This document shows, in pieces, positions 21,078 to 28,656 of a DNA stretch of 29,592 nucleotides. Within the stretch, counting starts at the first letter, position 1, and every line of letters starts with the position of its first letter. Where the stretch lies: NCBI GenBank assembly GCA_027039465.1, contig JALWEA010000410.1, positions 1 through 29,592 on the forward strand, read 5' to 3'. A program made the translations under genes and the position numbers. This DNA is from Calditrichia bacterium. GTDB taxonomy: Bacteria > Calditrichota > Calditrichia > Calditrichales > Calditrichaceae. The notes under the pieces were generated by a model. It saw nothing but the letters and a program-made list of their open reading frames with translations. It was not told the DNA's origin and ran no database searches.

Positions 21078-22025
21078 GTGCCTATGAAAGATTATTATAA
21101 AATTTTAGGAGTAAGCCGAAATGCGACGCAGGATCAGATTCGCAAAGCATTTCGCAAGTTAGCTGCTAAATATCATCCCGACCGCAATCCTGGAGACAAA
21201 CAAGCAGAGGAAATGTTTAAAAATATCAATGAGGCGCATGAAGTTTTGAGTGATCCCGAAAAACGGAAGCTTTATGACCGCTACGGTGAGAACTGGAAAC
21301 AATTTCAGAATGCCGAACAAGCGGCCGGAGCTCAGGGGCAGTCGCGTCCAGGCGGCGGATTCGGGAAGTCGTACCAATGGGATGACGGACAAACTTATTA
21401 CGAATGGTCGTATGATGATATGTTTAAAAATCGTGCGCAGGAGGACATTTTCGAATCCATTTTCGGAGGCGGGTTTAATCCTTTCGGCGAGCAGTATAAG
21501 AATGTGTACAAAATGCGCGGTCAGGATATAAAGGCCGAATTGGTTATTACTTTGGATGAAGCGTATCATGGTACGGAGAAAATTTTCCGTATTAACGACC
21601 AAACCATTAAGCTGAAAATAAAACCTGGTACGGAAGACGGTCAGATATTAAAGCTGAAAGGTAAAGGTTCGCCAGGAATTAACGGCGGCCCAAACGGTGA
21701 CTTATTGATAACCGTTAAGATCGCCGAACATCCTGTTTACAAACGTAAAGGCGCCGATTTATACGCAGATTTACCCGTGGATTTGTACACGGCTGTTTTG
21801 GGCGGAAAAGTAATGTTCAATACTTTTAAGGGTCGCGTTAAAGTGGATATTCCGCCTGAAAGCCAAAACGGTAAAATTATCCGTTTAAGCGGTTTGGGCA
21901 TGCCGAAAAATGCTTCCAAAACCCAATTCGGTGATTTGTATTTGACACTTAAAGTACAATTGCCGACGAATTTAACGCCCAAGGAAAAAGAACTATTCCG
22001 CCAATTGGCAGCACTTAGAAAATAA
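21078..22025 (+). CDS. cbpA: CbpA-type DnaJ co-chaperone
   Basis: A 315-residue J protein of the CbpA/DnaJ class B type. The J domain (about 4-72) carries the HPD triad at 33-35 and DPEKRKLYDRYG. A Gly/Gln-rich linker follows (GGFGKSYQWDDGQ and EDIFESIFGGGFNPFGEQY). The two C-terminal beta-barrel domains begin near 152 with GQDIKAELVITLDEAYHGTEK, and contain the usual IKIKPGT-like and GDLYLTLKV segments; there is no zinc finger. It should deliver clients to DnaK. The start is either GTG at 21078, seven bases after GGAGGA, or ATG at 21084, thirteen bases after it; the spacing favours GTG. It lies after the Hsp20 terminator and ends at a good terminator of its own. Confidence 0.9.
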   Translation: MPMKDYYKILGVSRNATQDQIRKAFRKLAAKYHPDRNPGDKQAEEMFKNINEAHEVLSDPEKRKLYDRYGENWKQFQNAEQAAGAQGQSRPGGGFGKSYQWDDGQTYYEWSYDDMFKNRAQEDIFESIFGGGFNPFGEQYKNVYKMRGQDIKAELVITLDEAYHGTEKIFRINDQTIKLKIKPGTEDGQILKLKGKGSPGINGGPNGDLLITVKIAEHPVYKRKGADLYADLPVDLYTAVLGGKVMFNTFKGRVKVDIPPESQNGKIIRLSGLGMPKNASKTQFGDLYLTLKVQLPTNLTPKEKELFRQLAALRK

Positions 22026-22053
22026 ATTTTCACTCATTTCTCTTCCATTGCAT

Positions 22054-22088
22054 AGGCTTTGAGACATTTAGTCCCAAAGCCTTTTTTG
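22054..22088 (+). terminator. Terminator after the CbpA-type gene
   Basis: AGGCTTTG (22054-22061) pairs with CAAAGCCT (22075-22082); an inner GAC/GTC pair extends the stem past one mismatch, and six Ts follow. It is a standard rho-independent terminator 29 bases after the stop. Confidence 0.88.
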
Positions 22089-22375
22089 TTTGCGAATTTT
22101 TGAGCAAGAGATTCTTGGTTTCGAAAATCTGAGAGCTTATCCCTAACATTTTTAGTAGTTGTTTTATTACTTAACCCATCCCCTAACCGCAAATGGTTTT
22201 TCTAAATTTCAAATATTCTTGGTTAGTTTTCAACTCGGTAAATTCCGGATTAAAAATTCGATTTGCGGGTTAACGGCCAAACTTATCACACAATATATTC
22301 CATTTTTTATTATATTGCCTTTTCATATTTAAAACAAAATTGCAAACTTTAAAACGATCTTAGGAGAAATATCTT
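22089..22375. other. Upstream region of sat
   Basis: AT-rich and gene-free. An imperfect inverted pair, AACCGCAAAT near 22184 and ATTTGCGGGTT near 22261, is the only notable symmetry. I see no known sulfur-responsive riboswitch or attenuator. GGAG nine bases before the ATG at 22376 is the probable ribosome site. Confidence 0.5.
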
Positions 22376-23554
22376 ATGGCCACGAATTTAATTCCACCCC
22401 ATGGTGGTGTGTTAAAACCTTTACTTTTGGAAGGCGAAGCCCGCACACAGGAAATTGAAAAAGCCAAAACGTTACCTCAAGTGCGCATTACTTCACGCGA
22501 GACGTCGGATTTGATTATGCTCGGTATGGGCGCTTTCAGTCCGCTAGACGGTTTTATGCGCGAGAAAGATTACAAAACCGTTGTTACTGACATGCTTATG
22601 TCTGACGGTACGCTTTGGCCGATCCCCATTACTTTGGCTGTTTCCAAAGATCAGGCGAATTCTCTAAAAGAAGGCTCGGAGATTGCACTGATTGATGACG
22701 AAAGCGGCGAATTGATGGCAACCATGCTTATCGAAGAAAAATATGATTATGATAAAAAGCATGAAGCCGTTCATGTTTTTCGCACGGACGATGAAGCGCA
22801 TCCGGGTGTGGCCAAAATTTACGCCCAACCGGATGTTTACCTGGGCGGCCCGGTTAAAGTGCTGAGTGAATTGCACTATCCGAAAGAATTCAGCGGCTAT
22901 TACGCACGGCCCGCGGAAACACGCGCGATTTTTGCGGAAAAGGGTTGGAAAACCATTGCCGGTTTCCAAACACGCAACCCGATTCACCGTTCGCATGAAT
23001 ACGTGACTAAGATTGCTTTGGAAGTGAGTGACGGCCTTTTAATTCATCCTTTGGTCGGTAAACTGAAAGCGGGCGATATTCCTGCGGATGTACGCATGAA
23101 GGCTTACGAAGTGCTGATTGAAAAATATTATCCGAAAGACAATGTCGTCTTGAAAGTTTATCCCATGGAAATGCGCTACGGCGGCCCCCGCGAAGCGGTT
23201 CTACATGCTATTTTCCGTCAGAATTTCGGCTGTACGCATCTGGTTATCGGTCGCGATCACGCGGGTGTGGGCAGTTATTACGGCCCGTTTGATGCGCAAA
23301 AGATTTTTGACGAAATACCCGAAGGGAAACTGCATATTAAACCGTTGAAGATCGACTGGACTTTTTGGTGCCACAAATGCGACGGTATGGCTTCCATGAA
23401 GACTTGTCCGCACAGCAAGGAAGATCGGGTAATGATCAGCGGTACCAAATTGCGGGAAATGCTGTCTCGCGGTGAACGTCCGCCCAAGGAATTCAGTCGG
23501 CCGGAGGTGGTTGATATTTTAATGGACTACTATCAGAAATTGAATAATAAATAA
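22376..23554 (+). CDS. sat: Sulfate adenylyltransferase (ATP sulfurylase)
   Basis: Makes adenosine 5'-phosphosulfate (APS) and pyrophosphate from sulfate and ATP. It is the monomer-type enzyme of 392 residues. The active site motif is QTRNPIHRSH (198-207), with the HxxH at His204/His207; GRDHAGVGSYYGPFDAQ (292-308) is the second conserved substrate loop. Cys332, Cys335 and Cys344 with His346 nearby form a C-x2-C-x8-C cluster like the zinc site of thermophilic ATP sulfurylases. ISGTKLREML (354-363) is the usual C-terminal signature. It is followed after 17 bases by cysC. With no reductase genes next door, the pair points to PAPS formation for assimilation or sulfation rather than a dissimilatory locus. 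Confidence 0.97.
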   Translation: MATNLIPPHGGVLKPLLLEGEARTQEIEKAKTLPQVRITSRETSDLIMLGMGAFSPLDGFMREKDYKTVVTDMLMSDGTLWPIPITLAVSKDQANSLKEGSEIALIDDESGELMATMLIEEKYDYDKKHEAVHVFRTDDEAHPGVAKIYAQPDVYLGGPVKVLSELHYPKEFSGYYARPAETRAIFAEKGWKTIAGFQTRNPIHRSHEYVTKIALEVSDGLLIHPLVGKLKAGDIPADVRMKAYEVLIEKYYPKDNVVLKVYPMEMRYGGPREAVLHAIFRQNFGCTHLVIGRDHAGVGSYYGPFDAQKIFDEIPEGKLHIKPLKIDWTFWCHKCDGMASMKTCPHSKEDRVMISGTKLREMLSRGERPPKEFSRPEVVDILMDYYQKLNNK

Positions 23555-23571
23555 AGACAGGGAGAAATATA

Positions 23572-24177
23572 ATGACCGAACAAAAAGCAACGAATATCGT
23601 CTGGCACCCGTCTTTAGTCAAGAAAGAAGACCGCGAAAAACTATTGGGACAAAAAGGCGTTGTCATTTGGTTTACCGGTTTGTCAGGCTCGGGAAAGTCA
23701 ACATTGGCTCATGCCGTGGAAGAGATGTTGCATAAAATGGGCAAATTAACTTACGTGTTGGATGGCGATAATATTCGTCACGGATTAAATAAAAATTTGG
23801 GTTTTTCACCGGAAGACCGCGAAGAAAATATTCGGCGTATCGGTGAGGTGGCTAAGTTATTTGTGGATGCCGGTGTGATTACCATGACCGCATTCATTTC
23901 GCCTTACCGTAAAGATCGCGATGCGGCCCGGGCACTGCTGAATGAGGGTGAATTTATTGAAGTTTTTGTTAAAGTTCCTTTGGAAGTGGCGGAAGAACGC
24001 GATCCGAAAGGACTGTACAAGAAGGCAAGAGCCGGAGAGATTAAACAATTTACGGGAATTGACGCGCCTTATGAAGAACCGCTGAATCCGGAGCTGCTGG
24101 TTGATACCAGCAAATTGTCTTTGGAAGAAAGCGCCCAGATGGTGGTTGATTATTTGAAAGAAAAAGGGATTATCTGA
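23572..24177 (+). CDS. cysC: Adenylylsulfate kinase
   Basis: Phosphorylates APS to PAPS, the donor for sulfotransferases and for PAPS reductase. It has 201 residues, the normal stand-alone length. The P-loop GLSGSGKST is at 36-44. The DGDNIRHGLNKNLGFSPEDREENIRRIGEVAKLF block binds APS, with the lid and phosphosulfate residues in FISPYRKDRDAAR and GLYKKARAGEIKQFTGIDAPYEEP. GGGAG precedes the ATG. It is 17 bases after sat, so the two form an operon, which then ends in a double palindrome. Nothing is missing from the active site. Confidence 0.97.
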   Translation: MTEQKATNIVWHPSLVKKEDREKLLGQKGVVIWFTGLSGSGKSTLAHAVEEMLHKMGKLTYVLDGDNIRHGLNKNLGFSPEDREENIRRIGEVAKLFVDAGVITMTAFISPYRKDRDAARALLNEGEFIEVFVKVPLEVAEERDPKGLYKKARAGEIKQFTGIDAPYEEPLNPELLVDTSKLSLEESAQMVVDYLKEKGII

Positions 24178-24191
24178 TTATGTGATGAAAG

Positions 24192-24257
24192 GCGGCTGAT
24201 TGCTATCAGCCGCAGCCGGAATACGTGGCGATTGATAGCTATCAATCGCCATTTTTC
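24192..24257 (+). terminator. Double-palindrome terminator after cysC
   Basis: Two hairpins follow the stop. The first is GCGGCTGAT (24192-24200) with ATCAGCCGC (24205-24213), loop TGCT. The second is a perfect 24-base palindrome (24227-24250; arms GGCGATTGATAG and CTATCAATCGCC) followed by ATTTTT, so it should terminate. The two share the core GATTG...CTATC. The facing gene on the minus strand ends 15 bases later at 24265, so the palindrome may serve it as well. Confidence 0.8.
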
Positions 24258-24264
24258 GCCATTT

Positions 24265-24522
24265 TTATTTGATGAGCACCGACCAAACATCGTGCATCCG
24301 ATTGTGCCTTAAAATAAAGACACCTCCCTTATCACTCCGCACTTTGAAATAATCATACGTGGGCCTGCCGGCCTTAGGGCTTGCTTCATACCAGCGATCC
24401 AATATTTCCACCACTTGGTGTATGGCCCCATTGTACTCAAAGCTCAATGGGCGTTCCGCAGGTTTGTAACCGTCATACGTTTTGACGTCCGTTACTTCGA
24501 AGATCATTTTCGTTCCAGCCAT
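24265..24522 (-). CDS. Small conserved-looking cytoplasmic protein
   Basis: An 85-residue protein with no signal or membrane segment. The pattern ERPLSFEYNGAIHQVVEILDRWYEA, then DYFKVRSDKGGVFILRHN and a final W-x-L-I looks like a small beta-barrel domain; it reminds me of the DUF6504 type (ERP-x-F, VxxILDRW, FxVR, G-x-x-x-L-x-x), but I cannot confirm this without a search. The start could be the ATG at 24522 or the one at 24507, neither with a strong ribosome site. It is transcribed toward the cysC terminator and diverges from nothing; the histidinol phosphatase gene lies 149 bases further on and runs in the same direction. Function unknown. Confidence 0.65.
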   Translation of the reverse strand: MAGTKMIFEVTDVKTYDGYKPAERPLSFEYNGAIHQVVEILDRWYEASPKAGRPTYDYFKVRSDKGGVFILRHNRMHDVWSVLIK

Positions 24523-24641
24523 AACCCCAAATTAGTTGTTTGGCCGATGGAATGCAAACAGTTGATTGTCCCGGAAACGAGATTTAGCCCAAAATAAATG
24601 CCCGTTCCCTCCTGCGTGCAAAAGTGCAACTTCCCATCACA

Positions 24642-24661
24642 CCGCTGGTAGCAACCAGCGG
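24642..24661. repeat. GC-rich hairpin with TTGCTA-type loop
   Basis: CCGCTGGT (24642-24649) pairs perfectly with ACCAGCGG (24654-24661). Read on the minus strand the core is CCGCTGGTTGCTACCAGCGG, which closely resembles the first hairpin after cysC (core GGCTGATTGCTATCAGCC), with the same TTGCTA centre. It follows the stop of the minus-strand phosphatase gene by about 10 bases, but no T-tract follows. Confidence 0.7.
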
Positions 24662-24671
24662 CTCCCCTCAA

Positions 24672-25439
24672 CTAAAACATCGCCCTTTTCAGCCCTTTTA
24701 CCTTCCTGACCTCCTTCGCCACCTTTTCAAACTCAAATCCCACCTGATGCGGCGCATGCGCATCCGATCCAAGCGTCACCGCAATACCATATTCGGCAAT
24801 CAACGGCAAAAACGACAAATGAGGATATGTTTCCCCGATAGCCTTTCTCAAGCCGGAAGTATTGATTTCCACGGCCATGTTTTTTGCTTTGGCCGCCATT
24901 AAAACATCCCGTACCTCCGCCTCATTATGTTTCAGCAACGACGCACCGGGACGTTTAATCAAATCCAAATGACCCAGCACATTAAACAAACCCATCTCAA
25001 TGCCCCGTTTCACCGCTTGTAAATACTCGGAATAAATTTCATAAATCGTTTTGTCGGGAAAATCGTATTTGAAAACCCATTGACCCTTCGGCCAGTGCGC
25101 CAAAAAATGTACGGATAAAATTATAATTTCAAAAGGATAATCCGTTAAAGTCTTTTGTAAAAACGATTCGAACCCATCGATAAAATCCGCTTCAATGCCC
25201 AGGCGAATCCTGATTTCCGAATACCGTTTTTGCAGATTCAATACATCGTTAACGTAATCATCCAGTTCATTCAAATCCATGCGATGCGCACGATCAAAAC
25301 CATTTGGCAAAGGAATGTGGTCGGTAAAGGCAATTTCTTTCAACCCCAAACGAATGGCCTGTTCGACATAAGCCTCCGGTTCGCCCGTGGCATGTTTACA
25401 GCGTTTGGTGTGAATGTGGTAATCTTCCGTCCAAAGCAC
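24672..25439 (-). CDS. hisJ: PHP-type histidinol-phosphatase
   Basis: A 255-residue phosphoesterase of the PHP superfamily (HisJ/HisK type), which removes phosphate from L-histidinol phosphate in histidine synthesis. The metal ligands of the TIM-like barrel are all present: His8 and His10 (DYHIHT), His41 (TDH), Glu83 (GIEADF), His111 (SVHF), His157 (GHLD) and Asp226/His228 (GSDAH). It begins with GTG at 25439, nine bases after GGAG in the end of the upstream gene; the gap to that gene is three bases, so the two are co-transcribed. No other his genes are near, so a different phosphorylated substrate is possible, as PHP enzymes are easily re-purposed. Confidence 0.87.
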   Translation of the reverse strand: MLWTEDYHIHTKRCKHATGEPEAYVEQAIRLGLKEIAFTDHIPLPNGFDRAHRMDLNELDDYVNDVLNLQKRYSEIRIRLGIEADFIDGFESFLQKTLTDYPFEIIILSVHFLAHWPKGQWVFKYDFPDKTIYEIYSEYLQAVKRGIEMGLFNVLGHLDLIKRPGASLLKHNEAEVRDVLMAAKAKNMAVEINTSGLRKAIGETYPHLSFLPLIAEYGIAVTLGSDAHAPHQVGFEFEKVAKEVRKVKGLKRAMF

Positions 25440-25442
25440 AGC

Positions 25443-26303
25443 TTATTTCTCCAAACCCTTAAAAAATTCTTGCAGGCGTTTTCTGTCTTGAATATTAAAA
25501 TCCTCATTTTGCAATAATTTTTCGCTCAGTAATCGGTAAAGCCTTACCGAGAGCTCGTCACTGTTTTCGGACAAAAAATTCAAATGACGACGAATCGAAC
25601 TCAAATCACCGCGCTGCAAAGGGCCGGAAAGAATCTCATTCAAAGGCCTTTGAGAAAAGTTTTTGGCCGTCTGTTCAACCAAAGGCGCCAAAAGCCGCCC
25701 TGCCGTAATATTTTCCAATCCGGCTTGTTTAATTATTTCGGAAGCCCACGCGTACAAAGCCACCTGAAAATTGGCCGACACCACGGCCGCCAAATGGATC
25801 GCCTCTTTTTGTGTGCGATTCACGGCAATTATTTTAACTCCGGCAGGCCGAAAGATTTCTTGCAATTCGGATTGAATTTCAGCGTCACCTTGAAACGTAC
25901 AATAAATGGAATGCCAATGTTCGGCGGGTAAAAGTGGTACATTAAAAGTCTGCAAAGGATGGAAACTACCGACCGATGCCCCCTGCTTGCGAAGCGGTTC
26001 GAGTACGTCCGCATCCGTCACACCCGAAGTGTGCACAATACGTTTGTTCTTCAAAGGGAACGATTTCAATGCACGGACGATGCCGGAAATTTGATCGTCA
26101 CGCACACAAATAAAGATCAGATCGGCATGCGCAAGCGGTTGAGCTGAAAGTTTTTCAAAATAATCTTTTTTCTTTACAACCGGTTCGAAAGACGGATCGT
26201 ACGGTTTGGGATCAACAACTTGAACTTTGATTTGAGCATGGATTAAAAATCGGGTTAGACTACTTCCCAACTTCCCGAAACCGATAACCAAAGCACGAGG
26301 CAT
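25443..26303 (-). CDS. DUF2520 Rossmann-fold protein
   Basis: A 286-residue two-domain protein. The N-terminal Rossmann domain opens with ALVIGFGKLGSSLTRFL (4-20; GxGxxG as Gly8-x-Gly10-x-x-Gly13) and contains VDPKPYDPSF after the second strand. The linker motif SFHPLQTF (113-120) is the trademark of DUF2520 proteins, which resemble 6-phosphogluconate or ketopantoate-type dehydrogenases. The C-terminal domain is all-helical (AIHLAAVVSANFQVALYAWASEIIK), as needed for substrate binding and dimerisation. The substrate is unknown. GGGAAAG precedes the ATG. It is co-transcribed with the downstream hisJ, three bases away. Confidence 0.85.
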   Translation of the reverse strand: MPRALVIGFGKLGSSLTRFLIHAQIKVQVVDPKPYDPSFEPVVKKKDYFEKLSAQPLAHADLIFICVRDDQISGIVRALKSFPLKNKRIVHTSGVTDADVLEPLRKQGASVGSFHPLQTFNVPLLPAEHWHSIYCTFQGDAEIQSELQEIFRPAGVKIIAVNRTQKEAIHLAAVVSANFQVALYAWASEIIKQAGLENITAGRLLAPLVEQTAKNFSQRPLNEILSGPLQRGDLSSIRRHLNFLSENSDELSVRLYRLLSEKLLQNEDFNIQDRKRLQEFFKGLEK

Positions 26304-26334
26304 TTATCTTTCCCGCATAAAACTGTTTGAACGA

Positions 26335-27876
26335 TTAAAAATGTTCGTCTCCCAAATGCTGATCCATATATTTATCTTTCGGGAAGTAACGCATGTAAAC
26401 AATATCGCTGAACATAATTGCCTCTTTGGAATAGGGATTGATGTTCATTTCGTAGAACGTATCGTCGATAAAATGGGAAGCTTCCTTCCATGTCTGAATT
26501 TGATTCAATTTGCTAATAAATTCGTTAAAAGCTTGTTCATTCTTTTTAAATAGCTTTTTGATGATTTTCTTTCTCGTGCGTCCTTTAATCATATTTTGTA
26601 AATCTTCCAAAGGCCCTTCCGAAGCAATCTGCTTGGCCAAATGCTCGGCCAAATCATCGGCCACACGCGACTTTTTAACTTCTTCTTCAACCGGTTCTTC
26701 GTAAGTTTCTTCGACCGGTGCCTGTTCTTCTTCCGCTACTTCCGGTTCCGGCTCCGGAGCCGTCGTTTGTTCGACTTCCTCATAGGTTTCGGCAGGCTCT
26801 TCTTCGTAGGTGTACGTAGGTTCTTCCGACGGCGCGGGTTCCGCCTCGGCTTCGACCGTTTCTTCCTCGGCAGGTTGTTCTTCCGCATGCTCTTCTTCAA
26901 AAGTTAATTCCGTCTCCTCTTCCGGCTCCTCTTCCTCTTCGGTTTCTTCCTCCTCTTCTTCTTCCTCTTCCTCCGGAATCTCTTCTTCTACCGGCACCTC
27001 GGTCGGTGTTTCGCCCACATCAATATCGTCAACAGGCACTTCAATGGCCTCGTCTTCCAAACTTTCGATCTGATCAAATTCCACTTTCTCTTCCGGTGCT
27101 TCTTCGGGCTGGGTTAAGCGGCCGAACAAAATGCTTTCGATCATATCAAAAGAAAGTTCATTCAACTGAATTTCTTTCTGCGCCTGCTCAATTTTTTCCA
27201 CCAGGTCATTCAGGTTGCGATCACGCAAAGCGGCGTAAAGCACATTGACCGGTAGCGATGTCACCTTGGTTCCCTGAGCCTCGCTTAAAAAATTCATGAT
27301 CGTCTTCAAGGCCTTCAGGGTCATCTCCACCCGATTCTCGCCGAAAACTTTCTCATCGATTTTATTGAGCAATTCGACAAATTGGTCTTGCGAAATGGTT
27401 TTCAAATATTTGGTATTGAAATATTCAGAAATGGCTTCTTTGTAATATTCAAACTGGAAAAAATACTTCAGCGTATCGTAAACTTCAATTGTTGAAATAA
27501 TCGGTCGATCTTTAAACAAGAATTGCGTTAAAGTGCGGTGCGGTTCAATCACAAAATTCATCTGCAGTTTAACCGCACGTTCCAATAATTGATTAAATTT
27601 GGGAATACTAAACTGGGCGGTTTGCTTCAGCAAGTCAAATATTTGGTCAATCAGAACCCGAATCTCAGGCAAATCGTAATTAAAGCGATCACTGCTGGTG
27701 AACTTCTCCTCTTCCTCACGAATCCAAAGTTCCACTTCCTGATCAAAAAAATGTTTAATCGATTGCGGAATGTCCAACGTCATCAAATAGGCCAGCGGTA
27801 CATTCGTCATCTTATCATCGGTTAAAACCTTTTTACGGATGCGTTCAATAAAGACATCAATAATTTCATCTAACAT
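26335..27876 (-). CDS. Unrecognised protein with long Glu-rich linker
   Basis: A 513-residue cytoplasmic protein in three parts. Residues 1-255 look mostly helical and folded (MLDEIIDVFIERIRKK, LIDQIFDLLKQTAQFSIPKFNQLLERA, DTLKYFFQFEYYKEAISEYFNTKYL). Residues 257-400 are a low-complexity linker dominated by Glu, with Pro, Thr, Ala and Tyr; 302-311 is all Glu except at the edges. Residues 401-513 form a second compact, basic then aromatic domain (IKGRTRKKIIKKLFKKNEQAFNEFISKLNQIQTWKEASHFIDDTF, YMRYFPKDKYMDQHL). No signal peptide, membrane segment or catalytic motif is visible. AAGGA precedes the ATG. The genes on each side are metabolic and give no clue. I do not recognise the family. Confidence 0.85.
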   Translation of the reverse strand: MLDEIIDVFIERIRKKVLTDDKMTNVPLAYLMTLDIPQSIKHFFDQEVELWIREEEEKFTSSDRFNYDLPEIRVLIDQIFDLLKQTAQFSIPKFNQLLERAVKLQMNFVIEPHRTLTQFLFKDRPIISTIEVYDTLKYFFQFEYYKEAISEYFNTKYLKTISQDQFVELLNKIDEKVFGENRVEMTLKALKTIMNFLSEAQGTKVTSLPVNVLYAALRDRNLNDLVEKIEQAQKEIQLNELSFDMIESILFGRLTQPEEAPEEKVEFDQIESLEDEAIEVPVDDIDVGETPTEVPVEEEIPEEEEEEEEEETEEEEEPEEETELTFEEEHAEEQPAEEETVEAEAEPAPSEEPTYTYEEEPAETYEEVEQTTAPEPEPEVAEEEQAPVEETYEEPVEEEVKKSRVADDLAEHLAKQIASEGPLEDLQNMIKGRTRKKIIKKLFKKNEQAFNEFISKLNQIQTWKEASHFIDDTFYEMNINPYSKEAIMFSDIVYMRYFPKDKYMDQHLGDEHF

Positions 27877-27946
27877 GATCTAATCCTTTATTCTTTTTTC
27901 TGCTAAAATACGGTTTATCCCGTTTAACAGCAAGCCCAAAAAGCAC

Positions 27947-28342
27947 TTATTGCCCCATTATTTGCAACCACACCTGCCGGTGCCGAGGGCCGTCAAATTC
28001 ACAAAAATAAATCCCCTGCCACGTACCGAGTTGCAAACGACCGTTCTCAACAAGTATCGTCTCCGAACAGCCGAACAAAGAAGATTTAATGTGTGCGGCC
28101 GCGTTGCCTTCCAAATGATGGTAATGATCATCAAACGGAATCACCTTATTAATCTCGTACAAAATATCGCGTTTAACGGAAGGATCGGCATTTTCGTTGA
28201 TGGTTACCGCCGCGGTCGTGTGCGGGACAAATACCGTCACCATGCCGTTCTGCACACCGCTTTCATCAACCGCCTGTTGCACAACCGAGGTAATATCCAG
28301 CATTTGAGTTCGATCGCTCGTACGCACGCTCACTTTTTTCAT
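27947..28342 (-). CDS. YjbQ/UPF0047 family protein (thiamine phosphate synthase-like)
   Basis: A 131-residue single-domain protein of the UPF0047 (YjbQ) family. The conserved blocks are VFVPHTTAAVTINENADPSV (37-56), HYHHLEGNAAAHIKSSLFG (73-91) and GTWQGIYFCEFDGPRHRQV (106-124), with the buried histidines that would bind metal or phosphate. Some family members complement thiamine phosphate synthase mutants, but the natural role is uncertain. GGGAGGT stands upstream of the ATG. It lies 70 bases before the Glu-rich protein gene on the same strand and may be co-transcribed with it. Confidence 0.92.
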   Translation of the reverse strand: MKKVSVRTSDRTQMLDITSVVQQAVDESGVQNGMVTVFVPHTTAAVTINENADPSVKRDILYEINKVIPFDDHYHHLEGNAAAHIKSSLFGCSETILVENGRLQLGTWQGIYFCEFDGPRHRQVWLQIMGQ

Positions 28343-28656
28343 GTTTATCTTACCTCCCGATTATTTAATTTACGAAGAATATCTTATTGGCTCGTTCATC
28401 TTTAATACATCCCTGTCTCACTACAACTATGGCCTTGGGTAATTTCCTATCATTACGCCTACTCACTCCCGCAATCAACGGGCAATTACCATCAAACCTT
28501 TTTGCGTCCCCCTATGTGAGAGATTACAAAGGGTAGAAAAACCAAGCAAGCCAATTTCGCTTTAAATGAAATCGGCCAAAAGAAAAAATCTTTAATATGG
28601 AAATAAAATAAGCCTCAATCGCCCTTCTTAAACTCTTCGGGACGGGAGAGAACGGC
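28343..28656. other. Intergenic region with degraded repeat
   Basis: No gene is apparent. 28502-28543 carries a decayed copy of the C-rich element seen at 213-258. The rest is AT-rich with no tRNA-like fold. It separates the YjbQ-family gene from the end of the partial gene at the right edge, which is on the same strand, so a YjbQ promoter is expected in the left half. Confidence 0.5.
28502..28543. repeat. C-rich hairpin repeat, decayed copy
   Basis: TTGCGTCCCCCT (28502-28513) and GGGTAGAAAAACC (28531-28543) match the two ends of the element at 213-258, but the central hairpin has lost its symmetry (ATGTGAGAGATTAC replaces the G-rich arm). Confidence 0.55.

Noticed and set aside
26218..26232. 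AACTTTG heptamer
   Set aside because: A single copy inside the DUF2520 coding sequence, explained by its codons; not a tandem repeat.
26810..27073. Serine-rich frame on the plus strand
   Set aside because: It is the complement of the Glu-rich linker: GAA/GAG codons read backwards give Ser and Phe runs. It is a compositional artefact.
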